NCBI GenBank assembly: GCA_037576215.1
Contig: JBANDB010000015.1
Span: 1,736,001 to 1,800,000 of the forward strand
DNA: 64,000 bases
From: Armillaria gallica
Lineage: Eukaryota > Basidiomycota > Agaricomycetes > Agaricales > Physalacriaceae
Reading direction: 5' to 3'
Position 1 is the stretch's first letter; each line of letters opens with the position of its first letter. Shown here piece by piece: positions 34,047 through 44,844 of this stretch. The notes below the pieces were generated by a model. That model was not told where the DNA came from. It saw only the letters and a list, made by a program, of their open reading frames with translations, and did no database searches. The position numbers and the translations under genes are program-made.

Positions 34047-37000
34047 TTATCATCATGACGGAAGAGACATTCTTGTTGTCGAGATCTATATTTAGAAGAA
34101 GTTATTGAAGGATGACAAAAGGACAACTTGAATGACAATAGAAATGAATATAACGATGAGAGCTCGTATACTGATATCATGCTGCACAACAGAAACGATC
34201 TCCGGCTTGGTCGGGGCCTCGCCTGCTTGCACTTCCTCGATGCTTCCCATGGCCACATGCGCGTTGCGCGATGCAGAGTCGCACCCTTCACTCAATGTTT
34301 GATCCATATTATTATCCGATATGGTTGATGCAGACCCCGATATGGTACCATTTAAGATCCATTCTGTTATATGTTCCTCAGCAAAATACCCGCCGTGCAC
34401 AAAGATCCACCTACCTCCCGCAGAAGAGTCGAGGATCTCAAGGAATGGCCATCCGAAATACTCACATACATCAATACCTTCACATGCGGGATCGAATCCG
34501 TGCTCAGCATTCAACTCAAGTATGCCAGTTAAGTGCACCGTGGGATCCAGCCGTCCCCCCCATCGTGTGTGAAACTTGCCGCTGTTGACTTTGACAGTAA
34601 AAATGTCTTCCTCCTCTAACCCATCCATGCCGCATACTTGGGAACAAGATACGATGGGCCAGGATTCTATTGTATTGGTCTGATGATCGATAACGGGGGC
34701 AATTATCAACAACGAGAGTGCGTGATGGTACCAGTCTTTTGCGTCGCAGACAGGACAAGAGCCGTACCTGTCACCATTCTTTGGGACAATGTAAATGTAA
34801 AATTTCACATCTAAGTGTGCAAAATGTGGTCAGCATTTGTTTCCAACTGAACCAGCTGCTCACTTTCAACGATATATACTTCAAGATCATCACCGGAGCA
34901 AAGACATGAGTCTAGCTTGGAAGTCTGGACGATCCACGATTGCAGAATACCATCTCTGAATGGTGTATGGATCTCAATGACAGTACACCTGGACACATCA
35001 TCCCATGAAAGTCCGATAGACACCGACCCACTGACAATCAACAATTAGCATAGTAAAAATAATCAATTGAATGACAAACTTGTCAAACGGTATCTGAACG
35101 GCTTCCTCTAATGGTCCTTTCCACAAGGAAATGTCCCACGTCCACTCATGCGGCCAGGGGTGGATTCTCCCAACCAAAGTGCTCCGGACCGGTGGACCGG
35201 TTAATATGCTGCCTGGCACATATAAGGCCTATTGGTACGGGGAACTGTAGACAGAGTCGGAAGAACCGTTTAGCTGGTATTGTGGGGGTTGAAGTCGGTG
35301 GCGGTTGAACGTTTGGGTCCACAAATTCTCCTCGGTCATATATCGCGCTTGACAAAAGATAATAGCATCATAAAGATGTAGTAAATCCCTCTTTCATGAA
35401 CTTGAAGACAACATCCATCTGCTGACTTGACCATGAAGTGGCTCGGTCGATGGGTGCACATCGCGACTATAAGGGATGTGATATTTGCCACAACCAAGTA
35501 TATGAAAGCTTTCAAAGAACTTGATCACCTCCACGTGATAAAGAGTATCGCATGGCAGGTTTCCAAATACGAGTTTCCCATGCTCGTTGAAATAGAACGG
35601 TTCTGGTTCCTTATCCATCAAAACAGTTACTACCCAAAGAAAATCGTTCGCAGCTTTAACTGACCATGGAAAGTAGCAACCATGGAGCATCTCTTGTATA
35701 GCTTGCCAAAACTTCCGAGATCAACTGTAGGAATGGGTACTGAGCTATGGCCAATAGGAACTCTTGCTGGACGTACCTGTAGATCTTGATCCTACACGAT
35801 GATACACCAAGAGGTCGGCCACTTTAATCAACAACACAGAGAATACCCTTACCAATTCGGAAAAGAATTGCACGAACGGCTTCTCAGGCAAGTCGCGCAG
35901 ATAATGGACAAAAGGGATTCGTGTTGTGCCTGTGTACGGATCTGAGCGGTGGAAGACACATGGAAGGAACAACACCTTTACCATGAAATATGATCGCTGG
36001 GAGACTAGATGACCTGCATACACCAAATATTTGCGCAAGGTTCGGGTGTCTATTTTCGAATGGTGGGTTTGCGGTCTGACAGTACATGGAAATGGAAAGC
36101 CAAACCTTTGTTTCATGAAGAAATTGAGGGCTTGATCAAGTTGCTAGTGACAAACCATGTGAACTTTGCCGATGGCAGAGGGCAACATTTACTCACTTTC
36201 AATCCCTTTGCGTCCTCTCCATTAATGTTATTACCGTGAGCTTGATATTCGCGAATGATTTTCCATTTATTGCTGTTCTCGACGGTGCAGTAGCTGTCCT
36301 GATATGCAAGACCGGTATCATACCATCTTAATGAACGAGTAGCTCGCTTAATTATGTGGATGTCGCCTGGAATGATATCCCAAACCTGCAAATATTGAGT
36401 AACAAGGTCGGAACATCTGTAAATTTCATACCACCCCCTTATAAAGACCTCGTTGTTGAGAAGCCTGTAATAATCTTGTCGAAAGATTTTCTATGTTTTC
36501 ACTCTGTTGAACACTCAAGGTGCGTATTTCTTGGATATTGTCTTTAATGATTGATGTGATGTTCCTCTCCGATGCCTCGACGAAACCAGTCAGACTGCTG
36601 AATCCCGTGGTAACTTCATCATGGACATCGGAGAGCGCTAGTCGTGTCATAGTCGTTGTATGGATCTGCTGCCCGTTAAAGAGTGAATGAGAATGATGAT
36701 AGCAAGCAGCCTACAAGAAAGTCTTCCTTAGCCGTTTGTACGCGTTGTTTGTAAGCACTGATGTCATCTGAGATCTTCTTGGCTTTCAAAAAATGCCGGA
36801 TCCCGCGTGACTTGCTTTCCTTGTTTAACTTTGAGAGCAAATCGTTTAGGAATCTGAGGACTGAAGACTTGGGGGAGGCACATATATCTGATGCGGGTCA
36901 ACTCACGTCTGAAAGTCGAGGCAGATATCTTTGAAATACGAGGCGCTAGTCGGACCATGGTCAATGACAGTGTCCCTTACTATAACCAGTGTAGAGACGA

Positions 37001-38390
37001 TGCTCTCGGCCAATTCTTGCAGATCTTTTCGATTCCTTGCGGCGCTCTGCAGGTTTCATTAGTGTGGAGAATGGGGAGTAATCACGACATACTTCAATGA
37101 CCTCGAGAACGACTACCACGCACAGAGCAGCACCCTTGATAAAAGGAAACGGAACCATTTCGCCTGCTGCAGCGGTAAGCTTTGCTACCTTAATACATGC
37201 GTCGATACCAGACATAGCGGTAGAAGGAGAGGACGTACAGACAAGCGCTACACCGCATATGTATAACTATATATATCATTGCGGAAAAGAACGGTATGAG
37301 TCCTCTCGTTGGACAGGCACATGGCAGATGCGATCCAAGTAGCCATCATCCGAATACCGCTGCTGTATGCACGGCGATGTCATCTACCAGGTTTCTTTGG
37401 AGGATTCTATACCTGAAGAATAACTCTCCGACGTCGTATGACTTCAGTCCATGCCTGCCAGAGTCGCCAGGCCTCCACATCGTCCATGCAAATGCCTAAA
37501 AGCGCCAAATGAACCTCAGATCCAGTCTATTCGAGTCTCGTAAATAGGAATCTCGTTTTGGTCGTCCTAGTCCTGCTGTATGGCTCGGCGCGCTTATCAA
37601 TTAGCCGTATTCTATGCCATGATATTCGAATATAGTTCAGTCTGTTATGTTCCTTTTTCGCTTTGGCTTTGAGACGGCAATAACAAGATATACAGCTCGT
37701 CTATTGAAGGTGATACAAACAGGATCAGCCCGAGCTTACATACGTCTAGACGCAGTTGGCATCAGCCAAGGATATAGCTCGAACGGTGTTTACTCACATG
37801 TGATGCGGCTTCCCAGATACTTCGCTTGGGAGCAACCGGTCAAGTATCACCCCACCCAAAATGTACGACATTCTGAGCTGGTCTGCAGTTCTGGCCGCGA
37901 ATCTGTAGAATAAAACCTTGTTTGAAACCATGCCGGATCTCAAAACATCAGTGTATTGAAGGACGCGATTCCCTTCACCTGGATCCTTGCGGCCTTTCAG
38001 AGCTGTAAATAGACCTTATCGTAAAATGATTTGGAACACGAACCCTGACAGACATCTGCTGTAGAAAACAGCTGGAAGATAACAAAATCGATCCGCCATC
38101 AATGGGATATACTCAGGTCCAGATAAACGTCTTCCAGACAAGAGAAACATTCTCCGGGAATGCTATCGTGTAGGCGAGAATACGACAGTATAACACATCT
38201 GGGTTTCATCGGAATTTCTACGTCCTTCGAGGTACTGGAAGTGGCAGTGTGAAGGAAAGATAGAACAATTCCTCAGAGTTCTGGGATCGTTGTAACACCT
38301 CCTTCGTAAACGGGTGTAGATGACTCTCGTTGGAACAGAAGCGGCATCCGGACCGATTGCCGATGTCGCCTCTGACTTCACCTTTCCTTT
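34047..38390. repeat. diverged segmental duplication, copy B
   Basis: Collinear with 25977-30250. In a 168-bp block (37094-37261) copy B has 12 CpG against 5 in copy A (29119-29285). All eight CpG present only in B read TG or CA in A. Confidence 0.8.
34050..37215 (-). pseudogene. MLKL-NTD-like / kinase-like / membrane-tail protein, copy B
   Basis: The N-terminal exons are clean: 37093-37215, 36907-37046 and 36715-36853 (introns of 46 and 53 nt, gtatgt...ctgcag and gtgagt...cctcag) give 134 codons in phase. They begin MSGIDACIKVAKLTAAAGEM, pass RNRKDLQELAESIVSTLVIV and reach ISAYKQRVQTAKED. A third 46-nt intron (36669-36714) leads to a coil-like linker. Then come YYRLLNNEVFIRGWYEIYR, ENRHPNLAQIFGVCRSSSLP, EHGKLVFGNLPCDTLYH, a beta-rich stretch, a Cys-containing domain (PVCDAKDWYHH...CSQVCGMD) and the tail IRALIVIFISIVIQVVLLSS, a likely membrane anchor. 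MLKL-type bundles insert into membranes and kill cells in animals and plants; fungal relatives act in incompatibility. Lesions: two extra bases near 36060, before RHPN, and a frame change near 36490. The N-terminal part is intact. Confidence 0.72.
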
Positions 38391-38539
38391 CCACCACGAC
38401 GATTGCTGAGAAGAGGCAATGTCATTTAAGTTGTCTCTTCGAGAGAAACGTATGCGATAGAATGTATGTTATAAGTTAGACCGTCGTTAGATGGATCCTC
38501 TGTACGTGTATTGCAACTGGATCGGTGATATCATTCTGT
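37216..38539. other. upstream region of copy B, no gene seen
   Basis: Contains the upstream part of the segmental duplication (to about 38390), including a 5' flank shared with copy A. A 72-codon minus-strand frame at 38163-38381 is not identifiable. Promoter elements could not be recognised. Confidence 0.35.
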
Positions 38540-38885
38540 AAAATCTATAATCGAGGCTGAACCAACTCCTCTGCAGGCTGTGTCGTACTCCCGAAGTTTA
38601 TCTTCGGTTTCGTTGTCGGAATCGTCGGTCAGCTTGAACCAGTTAGGACTGACCCCACGTCTTGCTATCCTTCGCTGAATTCGTAATCTTTTCAGGTCGA
38701 CGGAAAACGTCCATCACACCATATCCACGCCTCCGTTGCTGCTGCGATACCTCCGCTCCGCAAGCTTGAGGACAGTTTTCTCTTTGCCCGAGTGTCTCTG
38801 AACTAGTAGAATGGTAATGGGTTCAAAGTGTTTGATCTCGGACCAGTCCGGATGGCAGCATCTCAGAAATCAGTCTCTTTGATGG
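38540..38885 (-). pseudogene. N-lobe fragment of a further PKL kinase copy
   Basis: The minus strand reads IKHFEPITILLVQRHSGKEK, TVLKLAERRYRSSNGG, then in the same frame TGA and WTFSV, and GVSPNWFKLTDDSDNETE. This aligns with copy B of the kinase (VIKRFEPFTSATVLLFQR, ILKLADRRLGYRS, GVAPN.FELVRDNENRSD). The conserved Lys of the N-lobe is present. The catalytic loop and C-lobe are missing. It lies on the same strand, between the full kinase copy (39181-40350) and the MLKL-like gene. Confidence 0.6.
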
Positions 38886-39180
38886 CGGTGACGTTTTAGA
38901 AACATCATGATATGCTGGTATTCGTAATGGATTGAAACGAGCTTCGCGTGGACCAAAAATGGGGAGGAGAGGAATAGAAAAGGATGTTTACGACTGTGAT
39001 GGCCACTATAGTAGTGCGTTCATCTCCATTTTTGGACTCGAGCCTCGCGATAAGAAACCGGACGGTATGCAGGATAGCCGGCACATCAGATGTGCTGCAA
39101 GCGACGTCGACCATTGATATGCAGACAAACCCCCGAAGATGGTCGTGTCGTTTCGGGATGGATCATAGGACAGTCATGTC
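38886..39180. other. gap between two kinase copies
   Basis: CpG-rich sequence with no recognised coding. Confidence 0.35.
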
Positions 39181-40350
39181 CTAGTCATAGATAAGTTTGC
39201 AATGGGCTCCCGGTCGTATCCTCCACTGGTACGTCTTCTCCCTCATCCCTTCCCAGTCCGTATCCAAAACTCTCTCAAACGTCTCCCTACGGAAGTCCTC
39301 AGGCATACTTTCAACGTATTCGTTGGATACCAGAGGATCTTTATAGTGCGGGTCCGACATCTCATACGGCGTCACAGTCCGCTTCCAAGGCCTATCCTCA
39401 GGTTTCACCAGAAAGTTTCTCATGCGACATGTATCTTCTGGAGACCCCCAGATGACACTCGACCACTCTTCATCAGGCTCTCTGATGTCGGCCTGTCCAA
39501 AGTCAATGATGACTAGAGAACGGTTCCCATCCCGCGGAACGACATTCCCGATGTGAATGTCATTGTGCAAGATGCAGTTCTTGGCCTCGGTAGCACGGAA
39601 AGCCTCCATGACTTGGCTGGAGATCCTCTCTGCTTCTTGCTCCGAGATGTCAACGCCAGGCTTGAGCTTTGCCATGCTAACGCCAAGGATATACTCGAAA
39701 ACAAGTCCTTGAACGATGTCGGTGATGGGATGAAGGGTAGTAGACTGGGAGGTAATATGAAGACGAACGACACCGAAAAGACGGGGAATGCATTGGCCTT
39801 GCAGTCGGTGCAAAAGTCGGTATGCAGCAAGTTCAGTGTTGTGGTTCGATACCCTGTAACGCCAAGTGGAGACCTCCCACATCCAGTCCTCCCAAATCTT
39901 GGTATCAGACCGGTTCTCGTTATCCCGTACAAGCTCGAATCAGTTAGGCGCCACGCCTTCCTGGATTTCGCGTACGGCGTGTTGCAGATAATCTTTGAGG
40001 GAAGGTAACCACGGCACTGCCAGGTCCGCCTTTGCCACTGCGATATCCCAGTCTACGATCTGCGAGCTTGAGAATAGCCTTCTCATATTCGGAGAGTCGT
40101 TGAAATAGGAGAACAGTTGCAGATGTGAAAGGCTCGAAGCGCTTGATGACTGTGGCTGCGAGAGGTCCAAAAGTATTCGAGCCTTCTGCTTGAAATTGGA
40201 GGTCGAGGGTCGTTCCTGGTAGATACAGCTCATCACCGCTGCAAAACACAAATTAACACGCGTATTTTAAGAAAATCAACGACGTACCTCTGAACAGAAA
40301 TCCGGCGTCGCCCGTGGTTTACCGTGGTAAAATGTCTTGCATGTCGCGTC
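39181..40350 (-). pseudogene. PKL-type protein kinase-like gene, copy B, nearly complete
   Basis: The minus strand carries an upstream exon, an intron of about 48 nt (gtacgt...ttttgcag, 40241-40288), then SGDELYLPGTTLDLQFQAEG, VIKRFEPFTSATVLLFQR, AILKLADRRLGYRS (N-lobe Lys), PWLPSLKDYLQHAVREIQEG, IWEDWMWEVSTWRYRV and AAYRLLHRLQGQCIPRLFGV. The catalytic loop CILHNDIHIGNV (HxD....N), the metal site VIIDFGQADI (DFG) and a 60-residue tail ending CKLIYD follow. All catalytic residues remain. Two lesions interrupt it: a one-base frame change near 40014 and TGA at about 39940 in GVAPN.FELV (Trp in the sister copy). Such kinases are expanded in agaricomycetes and their substrates are unknown. Neighbours are the MLKL-like copy downstream and the LINE inserted just upstream, which would separate the gene from its original promoter. 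Confidence 0.8.
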
Positions 40351-40488
40351 AGACAGCGGAGCATGGATTTAAGCGGTGTGCGTCGATGGCGGCGTCATTG
40401 TGGACTGGTTGCGCCATGCTAGTACTATCAACGCCGCTTGATGGTCGCCGTCGCAGTGCAAGAGTGGCACGTGTTCGGGATCAACCAT
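40351..40488. other. 5' flank of kinase copy B up to the LINE target site
   Basis: CpG-rich sequence; the LINE insertion begins at 40502. Confidence 0.4.
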
Positions 40489-40498
40489 AACCACAACC

Positions 40499-40501
<3 letters not shown>
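40489..40501. repeat. left 13-bp target duplication of the LINE
   Basis: aaccacaacctac directly precedes the poly(T) and recurs at 53104-53116. Confidence 0.7.

Positions 40502-40535
<34 letters not shown>
40502..40535 (-). repeat. poly(A) tail of the LINE (T run on the plus strand)
   Basis: An uninterrupted 34-nt homopolymer between the 13-bp duplication and the LINE 3' UTR. Confidence 0.8.
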
Positions 40536-40536
<1 letters not shown>

Positions 40537-41358
40537 GGTGGAGGCTCATGCAGAGGCGGTCCAGCGACATAGTCGCTTCCAACGTGCAGCCATTAAGTTC
40601 GCCAGGATTTTAAACCAGGCAATTAGTTAGTATGAGAAATAAAATTGGATTTGGTTGTAACCACGAGGAAATGCATTTACGCACTCATAAGTGTGGGACT
40701 CGGATTTGTGATATCTCGCCTGGGGACTCCTTCTCTTTACGCACTGTCCCCATACTTACCTCGTGCTTTCCCCGGCTACTCATTCCATACCCACTAAAAC
40801 CCCGTTTACTTCTGTCCAGTCTTTAGGGAATCGGGATTCATCTTTGATTACACCCGACCATGTCCTCAAGACTAGATCTTTTTGAAGCGCCTTTTTGCCG
40901 AATCGATCTCATGTCATCAAGCAGTCCAGTTCTAGTCATTTCCTGACTTTTGCCAGCCATCTGTTATGTATTTGTGACTGCGAGAACGGAGTGTTATCTT
41001 TCTGAATCACTCGTTCACATCGTGCATTCCAAATTACTTGAGTAGATGTTGACATTATTATCCGGTATAAGTGTTCTTTACCATTGTCGCGAATTCCTTT
41101 GTCTGTTTTGAATACTGGGATAGAGCATGAGAGGATATTTGCCATCGAAGGAGGACTCCATGGAATGCCTCGTTTTTCTAAGATTTTCTTTGTGAGGTCC
41201 CATACTTCTTCTTGTCCTGGGGTCTTGCATGAAGTCATGATATGGTCCATGTCTTCTATGCAGTTGTCGCAGTGCTTACAGTAGCCACATTCGTGATATT
41301 GAGGTCCGAAATTTAGCCATTTTGCTCCTATTCTGTATGCGTCATGCATGGTCATCCA

Positions 41359-44300
41359 CTAGTATTTGAGGGCCACCACATGCGTGTGGCATATCCGAGT
41401 CCTATTTCAGTGGTGCGTCCGGCCCAATTTATACTTGCTAAACATGACAGAACTCATAGCCAATTACATTAGGACATAGAAGTATATTGTAGCCTTTCTA
41501 CCATCAGGAAGCATTCTCGAATACATATTATTTATATGGCCATCTTTCACGCAATTCCTTCTGTGGATTATACCATCGTTATACTACACTACTCTCTGGC
41601 GGTCGATGTATCTCGAGGTAAAGTGATGTTCACCATAGTAAACGGCTCCAATCAGCTCGCACGTATGGTCGATCCCGACAACAGGTAAGACAAGCTGTGA
41701 GCCAGGGAATAGGCTGATATCTTAAACATGCACAGGAAGCAAGAAGGGCTTGTAGACTATTAACTAAGCATCTGAACCTGCAGGAGCATAACACATCATG
41801 CAAGCTTGACTGACATAGTCGTACTGCATGTTGCTAGTATAGTCTCGTACAGAGCTCACCCCGTTGACTTCATAGACTATAGGTGTCAAGCTGCAAAATT
41901 GTGATGTATAAGTGTCTTTCTTGTGAGCATTATCACATCGGTTACCAATCTCCTCCTCAAGAAATTCCCCACTTGTTCGACGCTGTAAACACTTTTGTGA
42001 TGGTCGGACAAAGAATTGGTCTTCGTTTATATCGGAGAAACTGTTGGTGAATACTGCAGGATCGTGTTTCTAAATGTTAATCAGGATAAACAGTATCACA
42101 TCGTATGGACAGCTATTACATGTCCATGCGCATCCTACTGGTACACATGCCTCGTCAGGTCCTGGAGGAAACATAGCCGATGCGAGACACAGCGGTCCTG
42201 TGGGCACAAGTAACCTCTTGTTGTTTTCAGTGGCAACTCTTGAGATGGAAGCGTGAGCATTGTCTAATGTGCGCGTCTTCCCTTTCCCTGGATATTTCAT
42301 GGGAGTAACTCTCCTATCCACAGGATAACGATTCGCTGCGTCAGAAACAGCTTTGTATGGGGGGTGTATGATGGTATCTTGCATCGTGGATGTGCACACA
42401 CATTCAAACATTCAACATTCCATTGGCTGCATCGGATCTATTGATTTCTCTACCAAAGGAGGCACGAATGCTTTACCATACTGCAACTGGAATCTCTTCT
42501 CTCAATCAAGTCATAACGATGGTCATCATGCGCTTTCATGGAGGGGGTACTCTTGTACAGCATCAGGGTCATATGGTCTAAGAGCTCCAGCTCGCGAAAC
42601 TCTTGTCTTAGATGACCAGAGCACCCACCCTGTATTTTCTTGGGATCAAGACCATCAGATAAGGGTCAGTGAAATCAGGCAAAGGGACCTTTCCTTCTGC
42701 AGAAGCGTTACAAGAGAAGGCCGTGTATTACGATTGCTGAGACCTACAGTTTGTCAAGTCCACAGGATTCACAGGGCACGTCTTTTCTAAACAGTCATAG
42801 CAAAATTGGGTATAATCTCGATCTGCGTTCAATTTATAGAAAGGGTAGAGTTGGAGTCGCCAGGTAAGAAACATGTCATGGATTGAGACAATTGTATTAA
42901 TGGTACCACATTTTCTGGCGAACCAGGTATACTCACAGAGTTGGGGGGTTGGTCAAGTGCACAAACAGAGTTTCCAAGGCCAGTATCAACGCTATGTATA
43001 GCACCAGATGTCGCAGATGAAGCAGTCACCAGACTTTCACAGCAGCCCGAAGACACGAATGGTCACGAGAAAGGTGACAAAAAGGCAAGCAAAGCGAGAT
43101 AACGAGACACGAATGACGGGGTCACATGTGCCCAGCCGTCTATACACTCCTCCCCCTCCCCCTCCCTACTGCTACCGTCTTCTATAACAAAAACTGAGGC
43201 TGTCACTAGACCAAATCAGAAAGTACAACATAGGATAGACACGTTCTACGATGAGAACAATGTCAGCGAGCAGAAAGGGTCACAGGCAAGCTGTACGACT
43301 GCATAATTCACTAGGAGAGGCTCTCAAGATGCACGCAAGGGAAAGCATGGAAAGAAACGAGTCTCACTTAAGCCGCATAATGAACGTGAGTACAACCACA
43401 TCTTGTTACAGTAACAATGACAGTATTCTCTCGCAGTGCGACAAGATGTCCCAGATCGAGATACACGAGGGCAACACTGGGCATATATTGAAGCTGATAG
43501 TTCCCGGAGGAGGTTGTATTTACGATGAACAGGATCATAAACTACGTGGATTTGCCACCCATGTTCAGGGTACCGAAGTAAGTGATTTCTGATTAGCTCC
43601 GAGAGGTCTGACCGAAGACATAATTAACAGAACGACCAACGATAAGCCGACCATACTCTCGCAGAAGGTGACGATCACAGGTCTCAGGGCGACGTTCTTC
43701 CAGGAGACAATGGATGCGCTGAAAGAGGTCAACTTCACCGCTGAGAGGGAGTTCTGCCAGGGAGAGCTGGAAGCTTGGGCACCGACGACATTCAAAGGCA
43801 TGCCGGCGATGGAATGCACTAATCAGTATCTCAAAAATTACGAGAAGACCTCGGCAACGTTGTGATACCATTTCCGAATGAGGTCAACCTTAGAGGTACA
43901 TTGAAGCAATTAACGAGGCCCGACTTGGCGCACACAGAGGAGAACTCGGTACAATAGATCAGATGCTTGATTGATGGAGACGGGAAAAGAAAGTAAGTGA
44001 GAAAAGGAAGCGAAGCGGAAAAGATACTGAATAGCATGCAGATACACGAAGGCGAAACCACAAGTGTTCAGGATAGGCGACATCGTGGAAGTGCAAATCA
44101 CACTGGTGGTGGTACGAGGGGAAAAGGATGCGTTCAGGATGAAACCTATACTCAGCTGAGAGCGATAGTACTTCTGAATAGTGAATATACGCAGGTGAAG
44201 GCCGAAATATCAAGCAATAGGTCTAACTGACCAATGGGCATAATTAGGAAGCACTAAGTGCACAATCGTCAAATGCATGACTCATGACCAAAGGGGGAGG

Positions 44301-44844
44301 AACGGCAACGAAATCCTTCAAACGGAAGCTTGCATACATTATGGAAGAGGAATGCATAGATATGGACGTGGAAGAGAACGAAGGCCAGCGCAAAAAGCAG
44401 ATGACAGGCGACATAGGCACATCAGATGTGCAATCAGATACAGACGTTTAATGATAAAAGCGGTGCAATTGAGGGCTAGAGATTTGCGCAGTGCGGCCTC
44501 GAGCCTTGAGCCGACTTTAGCCAGCACCCAATTTGAAAAACAATAACCAACTAAAGAGGTTAGTCCAATAAGAATGAAAGGACAATATCAAGGTAAGTCA
44601 AAAACAAGGGAAACGGTGCTAGAAGATGAGGCAAGCGATTAGAGCGACGAAGCCGATGCTGTACATGGGGCCCAAAGTCAGAAAAGGCATGAGCCATGTG
44701 ACAAAATGATGGACGATGGCCAAAAATTCCCACAGAGAGTCCAGGTGAGTGGGACGGCAAATCCCGTGTTGGCTGATGCAAAATTCCCATGGGCTAGTTT
44801 CGCCTGCATAATAACCGAGTATCCTATATTCATAGGACTCGGAA
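41359..44844 (-). mobile_element. Helitron-like insertion, 3,486 bp, carrying a host-gene fragment
   Basis: It interrupts LINE ORF2 between the codons for ...NTSYLL and WMTMHDAY.... On the minus strand it begins T-TCCGAGTCCTAT and ends CTAG followed by T, with no target duplication. A 5-bp-stem hairpin (41376-41389, ccaca/tgtgg) lies 13 nt inside the CTAG end. Start TC, end CTAG with a nearby hairpin and no duplication is the Helitron signature. In addition ccgagtcctat (41395-41405) is repeated inverted at the other end (44832-44842), where it also folds with 44815-44827. The preceding base is T rather than the usual A, and one T at the boundary is ambiguous, so a variant type is possible. 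No Rep/helicase is encoded. It is CpG-rich inside a CpG-poor LINE, so the insertion is probably young. Confidence 0.6.
43251..44451 (+). pseudogene. multi-exon gene fragment inside the Helitron-like element
   Basis: Exons with good GT-AG introns of about 50 nt (43386-43436, 43578-43630, 43993-44041) encode in order IHEGNTGHILKLIVPGGGCI and DEQDHKLRGFATHVQGTE. Then come ILSQKVTITGLRATFFQETM (from 43650), VVIPFPNEVNLRGTLKQLTR and PDLAHTEENS, QVFRIGDIVEVQITLVVV, RAIVLLNSEYTQ and KSFKRKLAY, ending at TAA 44451 after an acidic tail. Phrases like FRIGDIVEVQITxVVV and AIxLL are those of an uncharacterised agaricomycete family. A frame change near 43850 and a stop near 43950 break it. Retained introns mean a DNA-level capture, not a retrocopy. 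Function is unknown. Confidence 0.6.

Noticed and set aside
42070..42411. 113-codon minus-strand frame in the Helitron-like element as a Rep protein
   Set aside because: No HUH or helicase motif, and the composition is unlike the Helitron protein seen at 60086-60517.
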